DNA of 64,000 nucleotides from Wagnerdoeblera intermedia (lineage in GTDB: Bacteria > Pseudomonadota > Alphaproteobacteria > Rhodobacterales > Rhodobacteraceae). Of the stretch, positions 27,474-36,603 are shown piece after piece. Location of the stretch: NCBI RefSeq assembly GCF_042647465.1, contig NZ_JBHRVN010000004.1; one strand, 5' to 3'. A program made the position numbers and the translations under genes. Under the pieces are notes generated by a model. That model was not told the DNA's origin, did not search any database, and worked only from the letters and a program-made list of their open reading frames with translations. Numbering within the stretch: position 1 is the stretch's first letter; each line of letters starts with the position of its first letter.

Positions 27474-29432
27474 ATGAAGGACCGTGACGTGCCGCTGACT
27501 GAGAATACCACTGCCGCGCTGACGCGCACCGGTCTCAATCGCATCAGCCAGGCTCTTTCGATCTTCGATGCCTCACTGCGACTGGCGGTCTGCAACCGCC
27601 GCTACCAGGAGATGTTCAGCTTTCCCGACCCCTATGTGACCGCCGGGGTCAGCTTTGAAGACACCATCCGCTATATGGTCTGTCGCGGCGAATATGGCCA
27701 TTTTGACGACATTGAAGGGGCCGTGCAGGCCAGGGTTCAGGCCGCCCGCACCTTTGTGCCCCATTACATGGAACGCCGCCGCCCCAATGGCCGCTGGGTC
27801 TCGGTCGAGGGCTCACCGCTGGCGCAGGGGGGCTGGGTAACGGTCTACACAGATATCACCGAAGTGAAGCTCCAGGAGGAACTGCTGCGCGCCCGCTCAG
27901 AGGAGCTGAGCGGTGAGGTGGTGGCCCATGCCCAGCGTCTGGCGCTGGCCAACCGCGAACTGGCCGCCGCCAATGCCATGCTGGATGAAGCGCGGCGCGA
28001 ATTGATCGAGATTGAAGCGCGCACCCGGATGACCACCGAGATGATGCCCGCCCATATCGCCCATGTCGGCCGCGATCTGCGCTATACCTATTCGAACCGC
28101 CGCCTGAACATCGTCGCGCCCTCGCGCAGCCCCGATATCATCGGGCTGACCGGGCACGAGGCGCTTGGCCCGCAGACCTTTGCCCATATTTCACCGGCCC
28201 TGCGCCGCGCACTGGCCGGAGAGGCGAGCGTGCTGGAATTTACCGAAGAAGAGAGCGGCCGACGCATCCGCAGCGCCTTCACCCCCGACCGTCAGGGCGA
28301 CGGGCCGGTGAACGGGGTCTATATCCTTTCAACCGATGTCACCGCCGAGGCCCAGGCCCGGGAAGTGCTGATGCAGACCCGCAAGCGCGAACTGGCGGCG
28401 CAGCTGACTTCGGGCCTTGCGCATGATTTCTCCAATCTGCTGACGATCATTCTGGGGCTGCAGTCGCGCCTCAGCCGCGCCGATCTGCCGCCCGGTGCAG
28501 GGGATCTGGTTCATGCCACGCTGAATGCCGCGCGGCGCGGCGGGGTGCTTCTGGACCGCATCGCCTCGATTTCGGGGCGGCGGGAGTTGCAGATCGTGCC
28601 GGTCCGGATCGCCGATTTCATCTCAGAACTGCGCCCGCTGATCGGGGCGGCGCTGCCCGATCAGATCACCGCCGATCTGCAGATCGCGCCTTTCGCGGCC
28701 CCGCTGCTCTTTGATCCGGGCATGTTGCAGGATGCCATTCTGAATCTCGTGCTGAATGCCCGCGATGCGATGAAACCCAAAGGCGGGCGGATGACCCTCT
28801 CGATCCGGCCGGTCCGCGACATCTGGCTGGAGGTGAGTGTCCGCGATGAGGGGCCGGGTTTCACCGCCGAGGCGCTGGAGCGCGGGCTGGAACCGTTTTT
28901 CACCACCAAAGGTGGAGAGGGATCCGGCCTCGGGCTGGCCATGGTCTATGACCGGGTCAAACTGGCCGGGGGAACCCTGCGACTTTTCAACCCTCCGGGC
29001 GGCGGGGCGGCGATCACCCTCCGCCTGCCCCTGCGCGTGGTTGAGGATCGCGCCCCCGCGCCCGGAATGGTGCTGCTGGTCGAAGACAACGCCGAGATCC
29101 GCGAATCCATCCGTGCCATGCTGGTCGCCCTTGGTCACAGCGTGGTGGAAAGCGACAGCGCGGAAGAAGCGCTCGCGCTGATGCGGCTGCCCTGCCTGAC
29201 GCTGGTGCTTTCTGACATTCACCTGAGCGGCGCGATGACGGGCCTTGATCTGGCGGCCCGCTTTGAGGCGGATCCCGAAGCGCCACCGGTGGTTCTGATG
29301 ACCTCCTCTCCGCCGGGGGATCCGCGCCGCGAAGCGGCGGCGGCGCGCGGGCCGCTGTTGATCAAACCCTTTGACGGCCTCAGCCTTTCAGGCTTCCTGG
29401 CCACTTTGCCCAAATCGACCGGAGGCCGCTGA
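27474..29432 (+). CDS. Soluble PAS hybrid histidine kinase
   Basis: 652-aa sensor kinase with no membrane segment, so it should sense a cytoplasmic signal. Order: PAS (about 20-130, NRISQALSIFDASLRLAVCN), coiled coil (about 130-190), second PAS-like region (195-290), dimerisation domain with phospho-His317 (SGLAHDFSNLL), ATPase (N-box NLVLNARDAM, G-box GEGSGLGLAMV), then a C-terminal receiver (Asp538, phospho-Asp581 in LVLSDIHLSG, Lys631). Divergent from importer module 2 and overlapping the next gene by 1 nt. A CoA-thioester or the free acid would be a logical signal, but nothing in the sequence proves it. Confidence 0.88.
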   Translation: MKDRDVPLTENTTAALTRTGLNRISQALSIFDASLRLAVCNRRYQEMFSFPDPYVTAGVSFEDTIRYMVCRGEYGHFDDIEGAVQARVQAARTFVPHYMERRRPNGRWVSVEGSPLAQGGWVTVYTDITEVKLQEELLRARSEELSGEVVAHAQRLALANRELAAANAMLDEARRELIEIEARTRMTTEMMPAHIAHVGRDLRYTYSNRRLNIVAPSRSPDIIGLTGHEALGPQTFAHISPALRRALAGEASVLEFTEEESGRRIRSAFTPDRQGDGPVNGVYILSTDVTAEAQAREVLMQTRKRELAAQLTSGLAHDFSNLLTIILGLQSRLSRADLPPGAGDLVHATLNAARRGGVLLDRIASISGRRELQIVPVRIADFISELRPLIGAALPDQITADLQIAPFAAPLLFDPGMLQDAILNLVLNARDAMKPKGGRMTLSIRPVRDIWLEVSVRDEGPGFTAEALERGLEPFFTTKGGEGSGLGLAMVYDRVKLAGGTLRLFNPPGGGAAITLRLPLRVVEDRAPAPGMVLLVEDNAEIRESIRAMLVALGHSVVESDSAEEALALMRLPCLTLVLSDIHLSGAMTGLDLAARFEADPEAPPVVLMTSSPPGDPRREAAAARGPLLIKPFDGLSLSGFLATLPKSTGGR

Positions 29433-30139
29433 TGACGACGCCGCATATCGCCATCCTCGATGATGAGCCCGAGATTCGCCGCATCCTGTCTGACGCCCTG
29501 GAAGAGGCGGGGTTTCGCGTCACGGCCTTCGCCCGCGCCACCGAATTTGAGGCAGCGCTCAACCGCGCCACCCCCGATGTCTGCCTGGTCGATCTGGGGC
29601 TGCCCGACCGGGATGGCCTGGCCGTGGTGCATCGCCTTGCCCTCGAATCAGGTGCGGCGATCATCATCATTTCGGGCCGCGCTCAGGTGCAGGATCGGGT
29701 GACCGGGCTGGAACTGGGCGCGGATGACTACATTATCAAACCCTTCGAGCCTGCCGAAGTGGTGGCCCGAATCCGGGCAAGGCTGCGCAAAACCCGCAGC
29801 GATCCGCCCCGCACCACCCCGCAGACCGCAAGATTCGCCCAGTGGCGGGCCGAATTTGACCGTTATGTGCTGATTCACGACCAGGGCAGCGAAGTGCCCT
29901 TCAGCCATGCCGAAGGCGAGGTGCTGCGCATGTTTCTCGAAAGCCCGAACCGGCTGATTTCACGCGCACAGATGCAGCAGAATTTCGGCGGCGGTGCCGG
30001 GGAAAGCTTTGATCGCGCAATGGATGTCCGCATCTCGCGGCTGCGCACCAAACTGGGGGAAGATCCTAAAAACCCGCGTCTGATCAAAACGATCTACGGC
30101 GCGGGCTATATCTTCCTGGCCGATGTCACCTGGACCTGA
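29432..30139 (+). CDS. OmpR-family response regulator
   Basis: 235-aa regulator. Receiver: Asp10/Asp11, phospho-Asp54 in CLVDLGLPDRDG, and Lys103 in YIIKPFEP. The C-terminal winged helix shows EGEVLRMFLESPNRLISR and the wing RLIKTIYGAGYIF. The start codon shares one base with the kinase stop, so it is the cognate partner. Probably binds the intergenic region upstream of its own operon and module 2. Ends at the terminator 30152-30180. Confidence 0.9.
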   Translation: MTTPHIAILDDEPEIRRILSDALEEAGFRVTAFARATEFEAALNRATPDVCLVDLGLPDRDGLAVVHRLALESGAAIIIISGRAQVQDRVTGLELGADDYIIKPFEPAEVVARIRARLRKTRSDPPRTTPQTARFAQWRAEFDRYVLIHDQGSEVPFSHAEGEVLRMFLESPNRLISRAQMQQNFGGGAGESFDRAMDVRISRLRTKLGEDPKNPRLIKTIYGAGYIFLADVTWT

Positions 30140-30151
30140 GGCCGCAAAAGC

Positions 30152-30180
30152 AAAAGGCCGTGCGGATCGCACGGCCTTTT
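30152..30180. terminator. Bidirectional terminator between response regulator and rpmJ
   Basis: 12-bp stem AAAAGGCCGTGC / GCACGGCCTTTT with 5-nt loop GGATC. A tract on one side and T tract on the other serve both convergent genes. Confidence 0.9.
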
Positions 30181-30203
30181 CAAACTCAAGAGAGCTCGTT
30201 CGC

Positions 30204-30329
30204 TCAGCCCTGACGCGCTTTGAAACGCTTCTGGGTTTTGTTGATCACGTATACACGGCCCTTGCGGCGCACGATTTGGCAATCGCGGTGACGCTGCTTG
30301 AGCGAACGGAGCGAGTTTGCGACTTTCAT
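30204..30329 (-). CDS. rpmJ: 50S ribosomal protein L36
   Basis: 41-aa protein MKVANSLRSLKQRHRDCQIV..., ending KRFKARQG. Only one cysteine, so it lacks the four-residue zinc site of the canonical form; this is the C-minus/long L36 type usual in alphaproteobacteria. AAGGAG lies 6-8 nt before the ATG. It lies 71 nt downstream of tRNA-Val and converges on the response regulator gene. Confidence 0.97.
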   Translation of the reverse strand: MKVANSLRSLKQRHRDCQIVRRKGRVYVINKTQKRFKARQG

Positions 30330-30400
30330 GACGCTCTCCTTACTTCGCGGCGCGTCGAGCGCCTCAGGTTTCGTTATACCCGTCGAAACGGGCGGTTAAA

Positions 30401-30475
<75 letters not shown>

Positions 30476-30541
30476 CTCAGCTGATCCGTTCTGGCCCGTC
30501 TTTCCGAAGTTGTCCGGGCCGGCTCAGCTTCGTTGAGAGGG

Positions 30542-30570
30542 CTTTTAGCCAGAGTCGCAGAGGGCCGCAA
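30542..30570 (-). promoter_or_regulatory. Candidate promoter of tRNA-Val
   Basis: On the minus strand TTGCGG, 17-nt spacer, TAAAAG, about 67 nt before the mature tRNA 5' end. Match to the sigma-70 consensus is moderate (3/6 and 4/6). Confidence 0.35.
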
Positions 30571-30661
30571 GGGGGGTGCATAAAGAAAAATCGCTTTTCT
30601 TCCAAATCCCTCGACTCCGGCCTTTTCAGGGGCTTAGGCTGTTCCCAAGCAGGAGGATACC

Positions 30662-31531
30662 ATGAAACGCGCGGCCTTTGACCTTTATGAGCCGGAAAAG
30701 CCCCGCTGCGGACTGGTGCTCAGTTCTCCCCACAGCGGGCGCGATTATCCTGCGGAATTTATTGCACAAAGTCCGCTCTCCGCCCGCGCACTGCGCTCAT
30801 CTGAGGATGCCTTTGTCGATCTGCTCTTTCAGGATGCCCCAGGCCTTGGGGTGCCGCTGCTGACCGCGCGGGCCCCGCGGGCCTATGTTGATCTGAACCG
30901 CGGAGCGGATGAGCTGGACCCTGCCCTGATCGAAGGGGTGAAGCGGACCGGACTGAATCCGCGGCTCTCTTCCGGCCTCGGCGTCATTCCGCGGGTGGTG
31001 GCCGGAGGACGGGTGATTCACCCCGGCCGCATCAGCCGCGCAGAAGCCGATGAACGTCTGAGCAGACACTGGCACCCCTGGCACAAAAAGCTTTCAGAGG
31101 TCATGGCGGCGCAGCGCAGCCGCTTTGGCCAGGTGCTGCTGCTCGATTGCCACTCGATGCCCCATGACGCAGTCTCGCATCTGCGCAGTTGTGACGGCGA
31201 GCCGCCCGAGATCGTGCTGGGCGATCGCCATGGTGCGGCCTGCGCCCCGCAGGTGATGTCAAAGATCGAAGGGGCCTTTCGCACCGCAGGATTTCGCACC
31301 AGCCGCAACATCCCCTTCGCGGGGGCCTGGATCACCCAGACATGGGGCCGCCCCCAGGCAGGCTGCCACGCCATTCAGGTTGAGATCGACCGCAGCCTTT
31401 ATATGGAGGAAGCGAGCCTGACCCCGCGGCCTGAGTTCGATGAGGTCCGCGCGCGCCTGGCCATGGCTGTCGGCACGGTGGTGCAGATCCTGCGGCAGGG
31501 CGACGCCCCCCGGGCGCTGGCCGCGGAATAA
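30662..31531 (+). CDS. N-formylglutamate amidohydrolase family protein
   Basis: 289-aa member of the FGase/HutG family of zinc hydrolases, which release formate from N-formylglutamate at the end of a histidine-degradation route. Visible motifs: VLSSPHSGRDYPAEF near 20, RAYVDLNRGADELDP near 80, VIHPGRIS, and LLLDCHSMPHDA with likely metal ligands near 160. CAGGAGGATACC precedes the ATG. No hut genes are nearby, so its role as a histidine enzyme is uncertain; many relatives are stand-alone. Confidence 0.8.
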   Translation: MKRAAFDLYEPEKPRCGLVLSSPHSGRDYPAEFIAQSPLSARALRSSEDAFVDLLFQDAPGLGVPLLTARAPRAYVDLNRGADELDPALIEGVKRTGLNPRLSSGLGVIPRVVAGGRVIHPGRISRAEADERLSRHWHPWHKKLSEVMAAQRSRFGQVLLLDCHSMPHDAVSHLRSCDGEPPEIVLGDRHGAACAPQVMSKIEGAFRTAGFRTSRNIPFAGAWITQTWGRPQAGCHAIQVEIDRSLYMEEASLTPRPEFDEVRARLAMAVGTVVQILRQGDAPRALAAE

Positions 31532-31579
31532 GCCTTCTGCTAGGGAAAGCGCCTGAGCAGCGCAAAGACGGGTAATCGC

Positions 31580-32404
31580 ATGACGGAAGTGAAGGGCAAA
31601 TCGCATGGACGGCTGTCGGTGCAGGTCTCACTGAAGCCGCGCGATCTGATGGCTGAGCCGCCGCGGGTGAAAAACGCCTGGCGCGCGCGGATCGTGACGC
31701 TGTTCCCTGAGGCTTTCCCCGGCACCCTTGGCCTGTCGATCACCGGCAAAGCGCTCGATCAGGGGCTCTGGGCGCTTGATGCTATTCCGCTGCGCCAGTT
31801 TGGCGAAGGCAAACACCGCAATGTCGATGACACCCCCGCCGGTGGCGGCGCCGGCATGGTGCTGCGTGCCGATGTGGTGGCCCGCGCTTTGGGTGAGGCC
31901 TGCCACGGCCTGCCCATGGACCGTGAGAAATGCCCCATCATCTATCTCTCGCCGCGCGGCAAACGCTTTGACCAGGCCATGGCCCGCAAATGGGCGGCGG
32001 CAGAGGGCGTGGTGATGATCTGTGGCCGCTTTGAGGGCGTCGATCAGCGCGTGCTTGACCGCTATCAGATCGAAGAGGTTTCCTTAGGCGATTTCGTGAT
32101 GACCGGGGGTGAGATCGCGGCGCAGGCCATGATCGATGCCACCGTGCGCCTGCTGCCCGGTGTGCTTGGCAATGCCGCCTCCGCCGATGAGGAAAGCTTC
32201 TCCGACGGGTTGCTGGAGCATCCGCAATACACCCGCCCTCAGACCTGGGAAGGCCTGGAGATTCCGGCCGTTCTCAACTCCGGCAACCATGGCGAGGTCG
32301 AAAAGTGGCGCCGCGCGCAGTCGCTTGAGATCACCAAAGCCCGCCGCCCGGAGCTGCACGAGGCCTGGATGGCCCGCCAGCCCGCGCCGAAAAAGAAGCG
32401 CTGA
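31580..32404 (+). CDS. trmD: tRNA (guanine37-N1)-methyltransferase TrmD
   Basis: 274-aa SPOUT methyltransferase that makes m1G37 and prevents +1 frameshifting. Core signs: ARIVTLFPEAFPGTLGLSITGKAL, GEGKHRNVDDTPAGGGAGMVL, the knot region VMICGRFEGVDQRVLDRY, and EVSLGDFVMTGGEIAA with catalytic Asp. About 35 residues precede the usual start (MTEVKGKSHGRLSVQVSLKP...), seen in Rhodobacteraceae homologues. It is not flanked by rpsP, rimM or rplS, the common partners; neighbours here are an amidohydrolase and a YggT protein. Confidence 0.95.
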   Translation: MTEVKGKSHGRLSVQVSLKPRDLMAEPPRVKNAWRARIVTLFPEAFPGTLGLSITGKALDQGLWALDAIPLRQFGEGKHRNVDDTPAGGGAGMVLRADVVARALGEACHGLPMDREKCPIIYLSPRGKRFDQAMARKWAAAEGVVMICGRFEGVDQRVLDRYQIEEVSLGDFVMTGGEIAAQAMIDATVRLLPGVLGNAASADEESFSDGLLEHPQYTRPQTWEGLEIPAVLNSGNHGEVEKWRRAQSLEITKARRPELHEAWMARQPAPKKKR

Positions 32405-32523
32405 TCAAAGCATCGTTAACTTTAATCTGATGAGACAGGGCAGACGGGCTGTCGCAGGCTCTTGCCCCTCTGGCCTGCCGCCATTAGGTCTGTCTGGATC
32501 AATTCACCGGAGAACCACCCCTC

Positions 32524-32808
32524 ATGATGTCGCTGATGGAAATTCTGCTGCTGATCGTGAAAATCGCGCAGTTCGTCGTCATCGTTCATGTCGTCATGAG
32601 CTGGCTGATCAACTTCCAGGTGCTGAACCTGCGCCAGCCGCTGGTCTATCAGATCTGGACCGGGCTCGAGCGCCTGCTGGGGCCGGTTTACAACCGGATC
32701 CGCTCGTTCCTTCCGAACCTCGGCGGGATTGATCTGGCCCCGCTGATCGTGCTGCTGGGCATTGAGGCGCTGCGCATCGTGATCATCAACAACCTCGGTT
32801 ATTTCTGA
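32524..32808 (+). CDS. YggT family membrane protein
   Basis: 94-aa protein with two hydrophobic segments (about 5-28 and 70-93) flanking NRIRSFLPNLGGIDLAPLIVLL, the typical YggT pattern. Members are implicated in cell division, osmotic homeostasis or cofactor assembly on the thylakoid side (CcmB-like in plants); no defined activity. Starts after a GGAGAA element and lies 3 nt before recQ. Confidence 0.85.
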   Translation: MMSLMEILLLIVKIAQFVVIVHVVMSWLINFQVLNLRQPLVYQIWTGLERLLGPVYNRIRSFLPNLGGIDLAPLIVLLGIEALRIVIINNLGYF

Positions 32809-32811
32809 TCC

Positions 32812-34851
32812 ATGCCTGATCCAGCCGAGGTCCTGGCCCGAATCTTCGGATTCGCAGAGTTTCGCCCCGGCCAGGCTGAGATCGTCGACGCGGTGATGCG
32901 CGGGCAGAACACGCTGGCGATCATGCCGACGGGCGGCGGTAAATCTTTGTGTTTTCAGCTGCCTGCGCTCTGCCGCCAGGGGCTGACCGTGGTGATCTCA
33001 CCGCTGATTGCGCTGATGCGCGACCAGGTCCGCGCCCTGCGCGCCGTGGGGGTTGAGGCCGGGGCGCTGAACTCGGGCAATACCGAAGAAGAAAATGCCG
33101 AAGTGTTTGCAGCCCTTGATGAGGGTCGGCTGAAGCTTCTCTATCTTGCGCCGGAGCGGCTGGCGAATTTCGGCACCCAAAGCCTTTTGCACCGCGCCGG
33201 CTGCAGCCTGATTGCGGTGGATGAGGCGCATTGCGTCAGCCAGTGGGGCCATGATTTCCGCCCAGATTATCTGCGCATCGGTGAGTTGCGCGAGATGCTG
33301 GATGTGCCGCTGGCGGCCTTCACCGCCACCGCAGATGCCGAGACCCGCGAGGAAATCGTCAACCGCCTCTTTGGCGGCGTGCAGCCCGAGACCTTCCTGC
33401 GCGGCTTTGACCGGCCGAATATTCACCTAGCCTTTGCCGCCAAAGACCAGCCGCGCAAGCAGATCCTGAATTTTGTGGCGGCCCGCAAGGGTCTGTCGGG
33501 CATTGTCTATTGCGGCACCCGTGCGCGCACGGAGACGCTGTCTCAGGCCCTGCGCGAAGCGGGCCATCCGGCGATCTGCTATCACGGCGGCATGGAGGCC
33601 GAAGCCCGTCGCCATGCCGAGACCCGCTTTCAGCAGGAGGACGGGCTGATCGTGGTGGCCACGGTCGCCTTTGGCATGGGGATCGACAAGCCCGATATCC
33701 GCTGGGTGGCACATTCCGATCTGCCCAAAAGTATTGAGGGCTATTATCAGGAAATCGGCCGCGCGGGTCGTGACGGTGCGGCGGCGGAAACGCTGACGCT
33801 TTATGGCGCCGATGACATCCGCCTGCGCCGCAGCCAGATCGACGAAAGCCTGGCCCCGCCCGAGCGCAAAGAGGCCGATCACGGCCGCCTGAACGCGCTT
33901 CTGGGGCTGGCAGAGGCCATCGGCTGCCGACGCCAGCGGCTTCTGGGCTATTTCGGCGAGGAGTCGCAGCCCTGCGGCAACTGCGATCTTTGCGATCGTC
34001 CGGCGGATGTCTTTGATGCCACCGATGCGGTGCGTAAGGCACTGTCCGCCTGTCTGCGTACCGGCGAGAGCTATGGTGCAGGCCATCTGATCGACATTCT
34101 GCGCGGCGTTGAGACCGAGAAAGTCCGCGGGCGCGGCCATCAGAACCTGCCCACCTTCGGCGTGGGCAAAGATCTGTCGAAAGCGATGTGGGAAGCGGTC
34201 TTCCGTCAGATGATGGGCCGCGATCTGATCCGCCCGGATGCCGAGCGGCACGGCGCCTTTCGCATGACGCTCGCCGCCCATCCCATTCTGCGCGGCGAAG
34301 AGACGATCTTCCTGCGCCGCGACACGCTGAAATCGACGGACCGTCCCGCGGTAAAGGCTCTGGTCTCGGAAGAAGATGCGCCGCTTCTGTCAGCACTCAA
34401 GGCTAAACGTCGTGCGCTCGCAGAGGCACAGGGCGTGCCTGCCTATATCATCTTCACCGATAAGACGCTGATCGAAATGGCCGAAAAGCGCCCGCGTTCA
34501 ATGGATGAGATGGCGGGGATCTCCGGCGTGGGGGCGAAAAAGCTCGACAGCTTTGGCGCGGAATTTCTGGCCGTGATCTCAGGCGCGGCTGAGGGGCTTC
34601 ATCCGCAGCGCATGAAGCTGGCCGGAAAGCCTGCGGGCCTGCTGTTTGATCGCCTGCAGGAGCGTGCCAATGATCTTGCGCGCGGCGAGGACGGCATCGG
34701 ACGCTATCTCAGCCTGACCCAAAGCACTCTGCGGCTGATTGCGGAGCGCAGACCCCACACCCTGGCGCAGCTTGAGGGCATCCCCGGCATGGATGCGCAA
34801 AAGGCGGAGCGCTTCGGCCCGGCCTTTCTGTCGCTGATCGCGGCGAAGTAA
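32812..34851 (+). CDS. recQ: ATP-dependent DNA helicase RecQ
   Basis: 679-aa superfamily-2 3'-5' helicase. Walker A MPTGGGKSLCFQLPA (about 41), DEAH motif AVDEAHCVSQWGHDFRPDY, motif III AFTATAD, motif V VATVAFGMGIDKPD, motif VI QEIGRAGRDG. RQC zinc cysteines: GCRRQRLL... ESQPCGNCDLC. HRDC domain at about 520-590 (DAPLLSALKAKRRALAEAQG...). A second, similar helical HRDC-like repeat ends the protein (LTQSTLRLIAERRPHTLAQL), making it about 70 residues longer than E. coli RecQ. Three nt after yggT. Confidence 0.95.
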   Translation: MPDPAEVLARIFGFAEFRPGQAEIVDAVMRGQNTLAIMPTGGGKSLCFQLPALCRQGLTVVISPLIALMRDQVRALRAVGVEAGALNSGNTEEENAEVFAALDEGRLKLLYLAPERLANFGTQSLLHRAGCSLIAVDEAHCVSQWGHDFRPDYLRIGELREMLDVPLAAFTATADAETREEIVNRLFGGVQPETFLRGFDRPNIHLAFAAKDQPRKQILNFVAARKGLSGIVYCGTRARTETLSQALREAGHPAICYHGGMEAEARRHAETRFQQEDGLIVVATVAFGMGIDKPDIRWVAHSDLPKSIEGYYQEIGRAGRDGAAAETLTLYGADDIRLRRSQIDESLAPPERKEADHGRLNALLGLAEAIGCRRQRLLGYFGEESQPCGNCDLCDRPADVFDATDAVRKALSACLRTGESYGAGHLIDILRGVETEKVRGRGHQNLPTFGVGKDLSKAMWEAVFRQMMGRDLIRPDAERHGAFRMTLAAHPILRGEETIFLRRDTLKSTDRPAVKALVSEEDAPLLSALKAKRRALAEAQGVPAYIIFTDKTLIEMAEKRPRSMDEMAGISGVGAKKLDSFGAEFLAVISGAAEGLHPQRMKLAGKPAGLLFDRLQERANDLARGEDGIGRYLSLTQSTLRLIAERRPHTLAQLEGIPGMDAQKAERFGPAFLSLIAAK

Positions 34852-34973
34852 CGCCGGCCCCGCGCCCTGCCCTGCGCAGGCCGCGCACCCCCTGCCGCAT
34901 TGCTGCATCTGCGCCCGGGTGCTATGTCAGCAGCATCGCAAAACCTGCAACTCTGATGACGAATGGGGCCCAA

Positions 34974-36362
34974 ATGGCACAGGATTACATCGTCCGGGAT
35001 ATCGGTCTGGCCGATTTCGGTCGTAAAGAACTCGATATTGCTGAGACCGAAATGCCGGGCCTCATGGCCTGTCGCGCTGAGTTCGGCGAAAGCAAGCCGC
35101 TGAAAGGCGCGCGCATCGTCGGCTCGCTGCATATGACCATCCAGACCGCTGTTCTGATTGAAACCCTGGTCGCTCTGGGGGCCGATGTCCGCTGGGCTTC
35201 GTGCAACATCTTCTCGACCCAGGACCATGCGGCTGCTGCCATCGCCAAAGCCGGTGTTCCGGTCTTTGCGATCAAAGGCCAGTCGCTGGAAGAGCACTGG
35301 GACTATCTCGACCGTTCCTTCCAGTTCCCGGAAGGCGCAAACATGATCCTCGACGACGGCGGCGATGCGACGCTCTACGTCCTTTACGGCGCCCGTATGG
35401 AAGCCGGTGAAGACGTGATCCCGGTGCCGCAGTCGGAAGAAGAAGCGGTCATCAAAGCGCAGATCCTCAAGCGCATGGCCCAGTCGCCCGGCTGGTTCAC
35501 CAAGACCAAAGCTGCGATCAAAGGTGTCTCGGAAGAGACCACCACCGGTGTGCACCGCCTTTATGATCTGCACAAAAAGGGCCAGCTGCCCTTCCCGGCG
35601 ATCAACGTCAACGACTCGGTCACCAAGTCGAAATTCGACAACAAATACGGCTGCAAAGAATCGCTGGTCGATGGCATCCGCCGCGCAACCGATGTGATGA
35701 TGGCCGGTAAAGTGGCTGTCGTCTGCGGCTATGGCGACGTGGGCAAAGGCTCGGCGGCTTCGCTGAAAGGCGCAGGCGCCCGTGTGATCGTCACAGAAGT
35801 GGATCCGATCTGCGCGCTGCAGGCCGCGATGGATGGCTTCCAGGTCACCACTCTGGAAGAGGTGGTCTCGACCGCCGATATCTTCGTGACCACCACCGGC
35901 AACAAAGACGTCATCCGTCTTGAGCATATGCATGCCATGAAAGACATGGCGATCGTCGGCAACATCGGCCACTTTGACAATGAAATCCAGGTGGCTTCGC
36001 TGAAGAACCACAAATGGACCAATATCAAAGACCAGGTTGATATGATCGAGATGCCCTCGGGCGCACGGATCATCCTGCTGTCGGAAGGCCGTCTGCTGAA
36101 CCTGGGCAATGCCACCGGTCACCCGAGCTTCGTGATGTCGGCCTCCTTCACCAACCAGGTGCTGGCGCAGATTGAGCTGTGGACGAAGGGCGATGAGTAT
36201 CAGCCCGGCGTGTACATCCTGCCCAAAGCCCTGGATGAGAAAGTGGCCCGCCTGCACCTCGACCGCATCGGCGTGAAACTCTCGAAACTCTCGGCAGAGC
36301 AGGCCGCCTATATCGGCGTCACCCCGGAAGGCCCCTTCAAGCCTGAGCATTACCGCTACTGA
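34974..36362 (+). CDS. ahcY: S-adenosylhomocysteine hydrolase
   Basis: 462-aa NAD-dependent enzyme cleaving S-adenosylhomocysteine to adenosine and homocysteine. Hallmarks: GSLHMTIQTAVLIETLVALGA, NINDSVTKSKFDN-type active-site stretch (here INVNDSVTKSKFDNKYGC), NAD site VVCGYGDVGKGSA, VGNIGHFDNEI, and C-terminal PEHYRY. The start MAQDYIVRDI at 34974 matches the family; an ATG six codons earlier is in frame. No Rfam-like SAH/SAM riboswitch could be recognised in the 122-nt leader. A strong terminator follows. Confidence 0.97.
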   Translation: MAQDYIVRDIGLADFGRKELDIAETEMPGLMACRAEFGESKPLKGARIVGSLHMTIQTAVLIETLVALGADVRWASCNIFSTQDHAAAAIAKAGVPVFAIKGQSLEEHWDYLDRSFQFPEGANMILDDGGDATLYVLYGARMEAGEDVIPVPQSEEEAVIKAQILKRMAQSPGWFTKTKAAIKGVSEETTTGVHRLYDLHKKGQLPFPAINVNDSVTKSKFDNKYGCKESLVDGIRRATDVMMAGKVAVVCGYGDVGKGSAASLKGAGARVIVTEVDPICALQAAMDGFQVTTLEEVVSTADIFVTTTGNKDVIRLEHMHAMKDMAIVGNIGHFDNEIQVASLKNHKWTNIKDQVDMIEMPSGARIILLSEGRLLNLGNATGHPSFVMSASFTNQVLAQIELWTKGDEYQPGVYILPKALDEKVARLHLDRIGVKLSKLSAEQAAYIGVTPEGPFKPEHYRY

Positions 36363-36382
36363 CCCCCGGTCCGTCGGCAAAG

Positions 36383-36415
36383 CGCCCGTCCCTTTCCAAA
36401 GGGGCGGGCGTTTTT
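36383..36415 (+). terminator. Intrinsic terminator of ahcY
   Basis: Stem CGCCCGTCCCTTT / AAAGGGGCGGGCG (one T-G wobble) followed by TTTTT, 20 nt after the ahcY stop. Confidence 0.95.
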
Positions 36416-36603
36416 CTTTGCCCCGATGAGATCCGTTTTTCACTCCCCGACCTGCCCCCCGATACCATCCGCCTGAAGCGATCCTCTGCCTGATTTCACA
36501 GCTTCCGGAAGATTTCGCTTGGCGCACGGCCATCCCCGCGCATAGCCTTCAGTCAGGCGCCTGCGGGGAGCAGGGCTTGGCGCGATACAGGGGAATATGT
36601 GGC

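Noticed and set aside
34852..34973. SAM or SAH riboswitch upstream of ahcY
   Set aside because: Looked for the conserved core in the 122-nt leader; only an imperfect GC-rich hairpin near 34866 is visible. A covariance search (Rfam SAH/SAM families) would decide.
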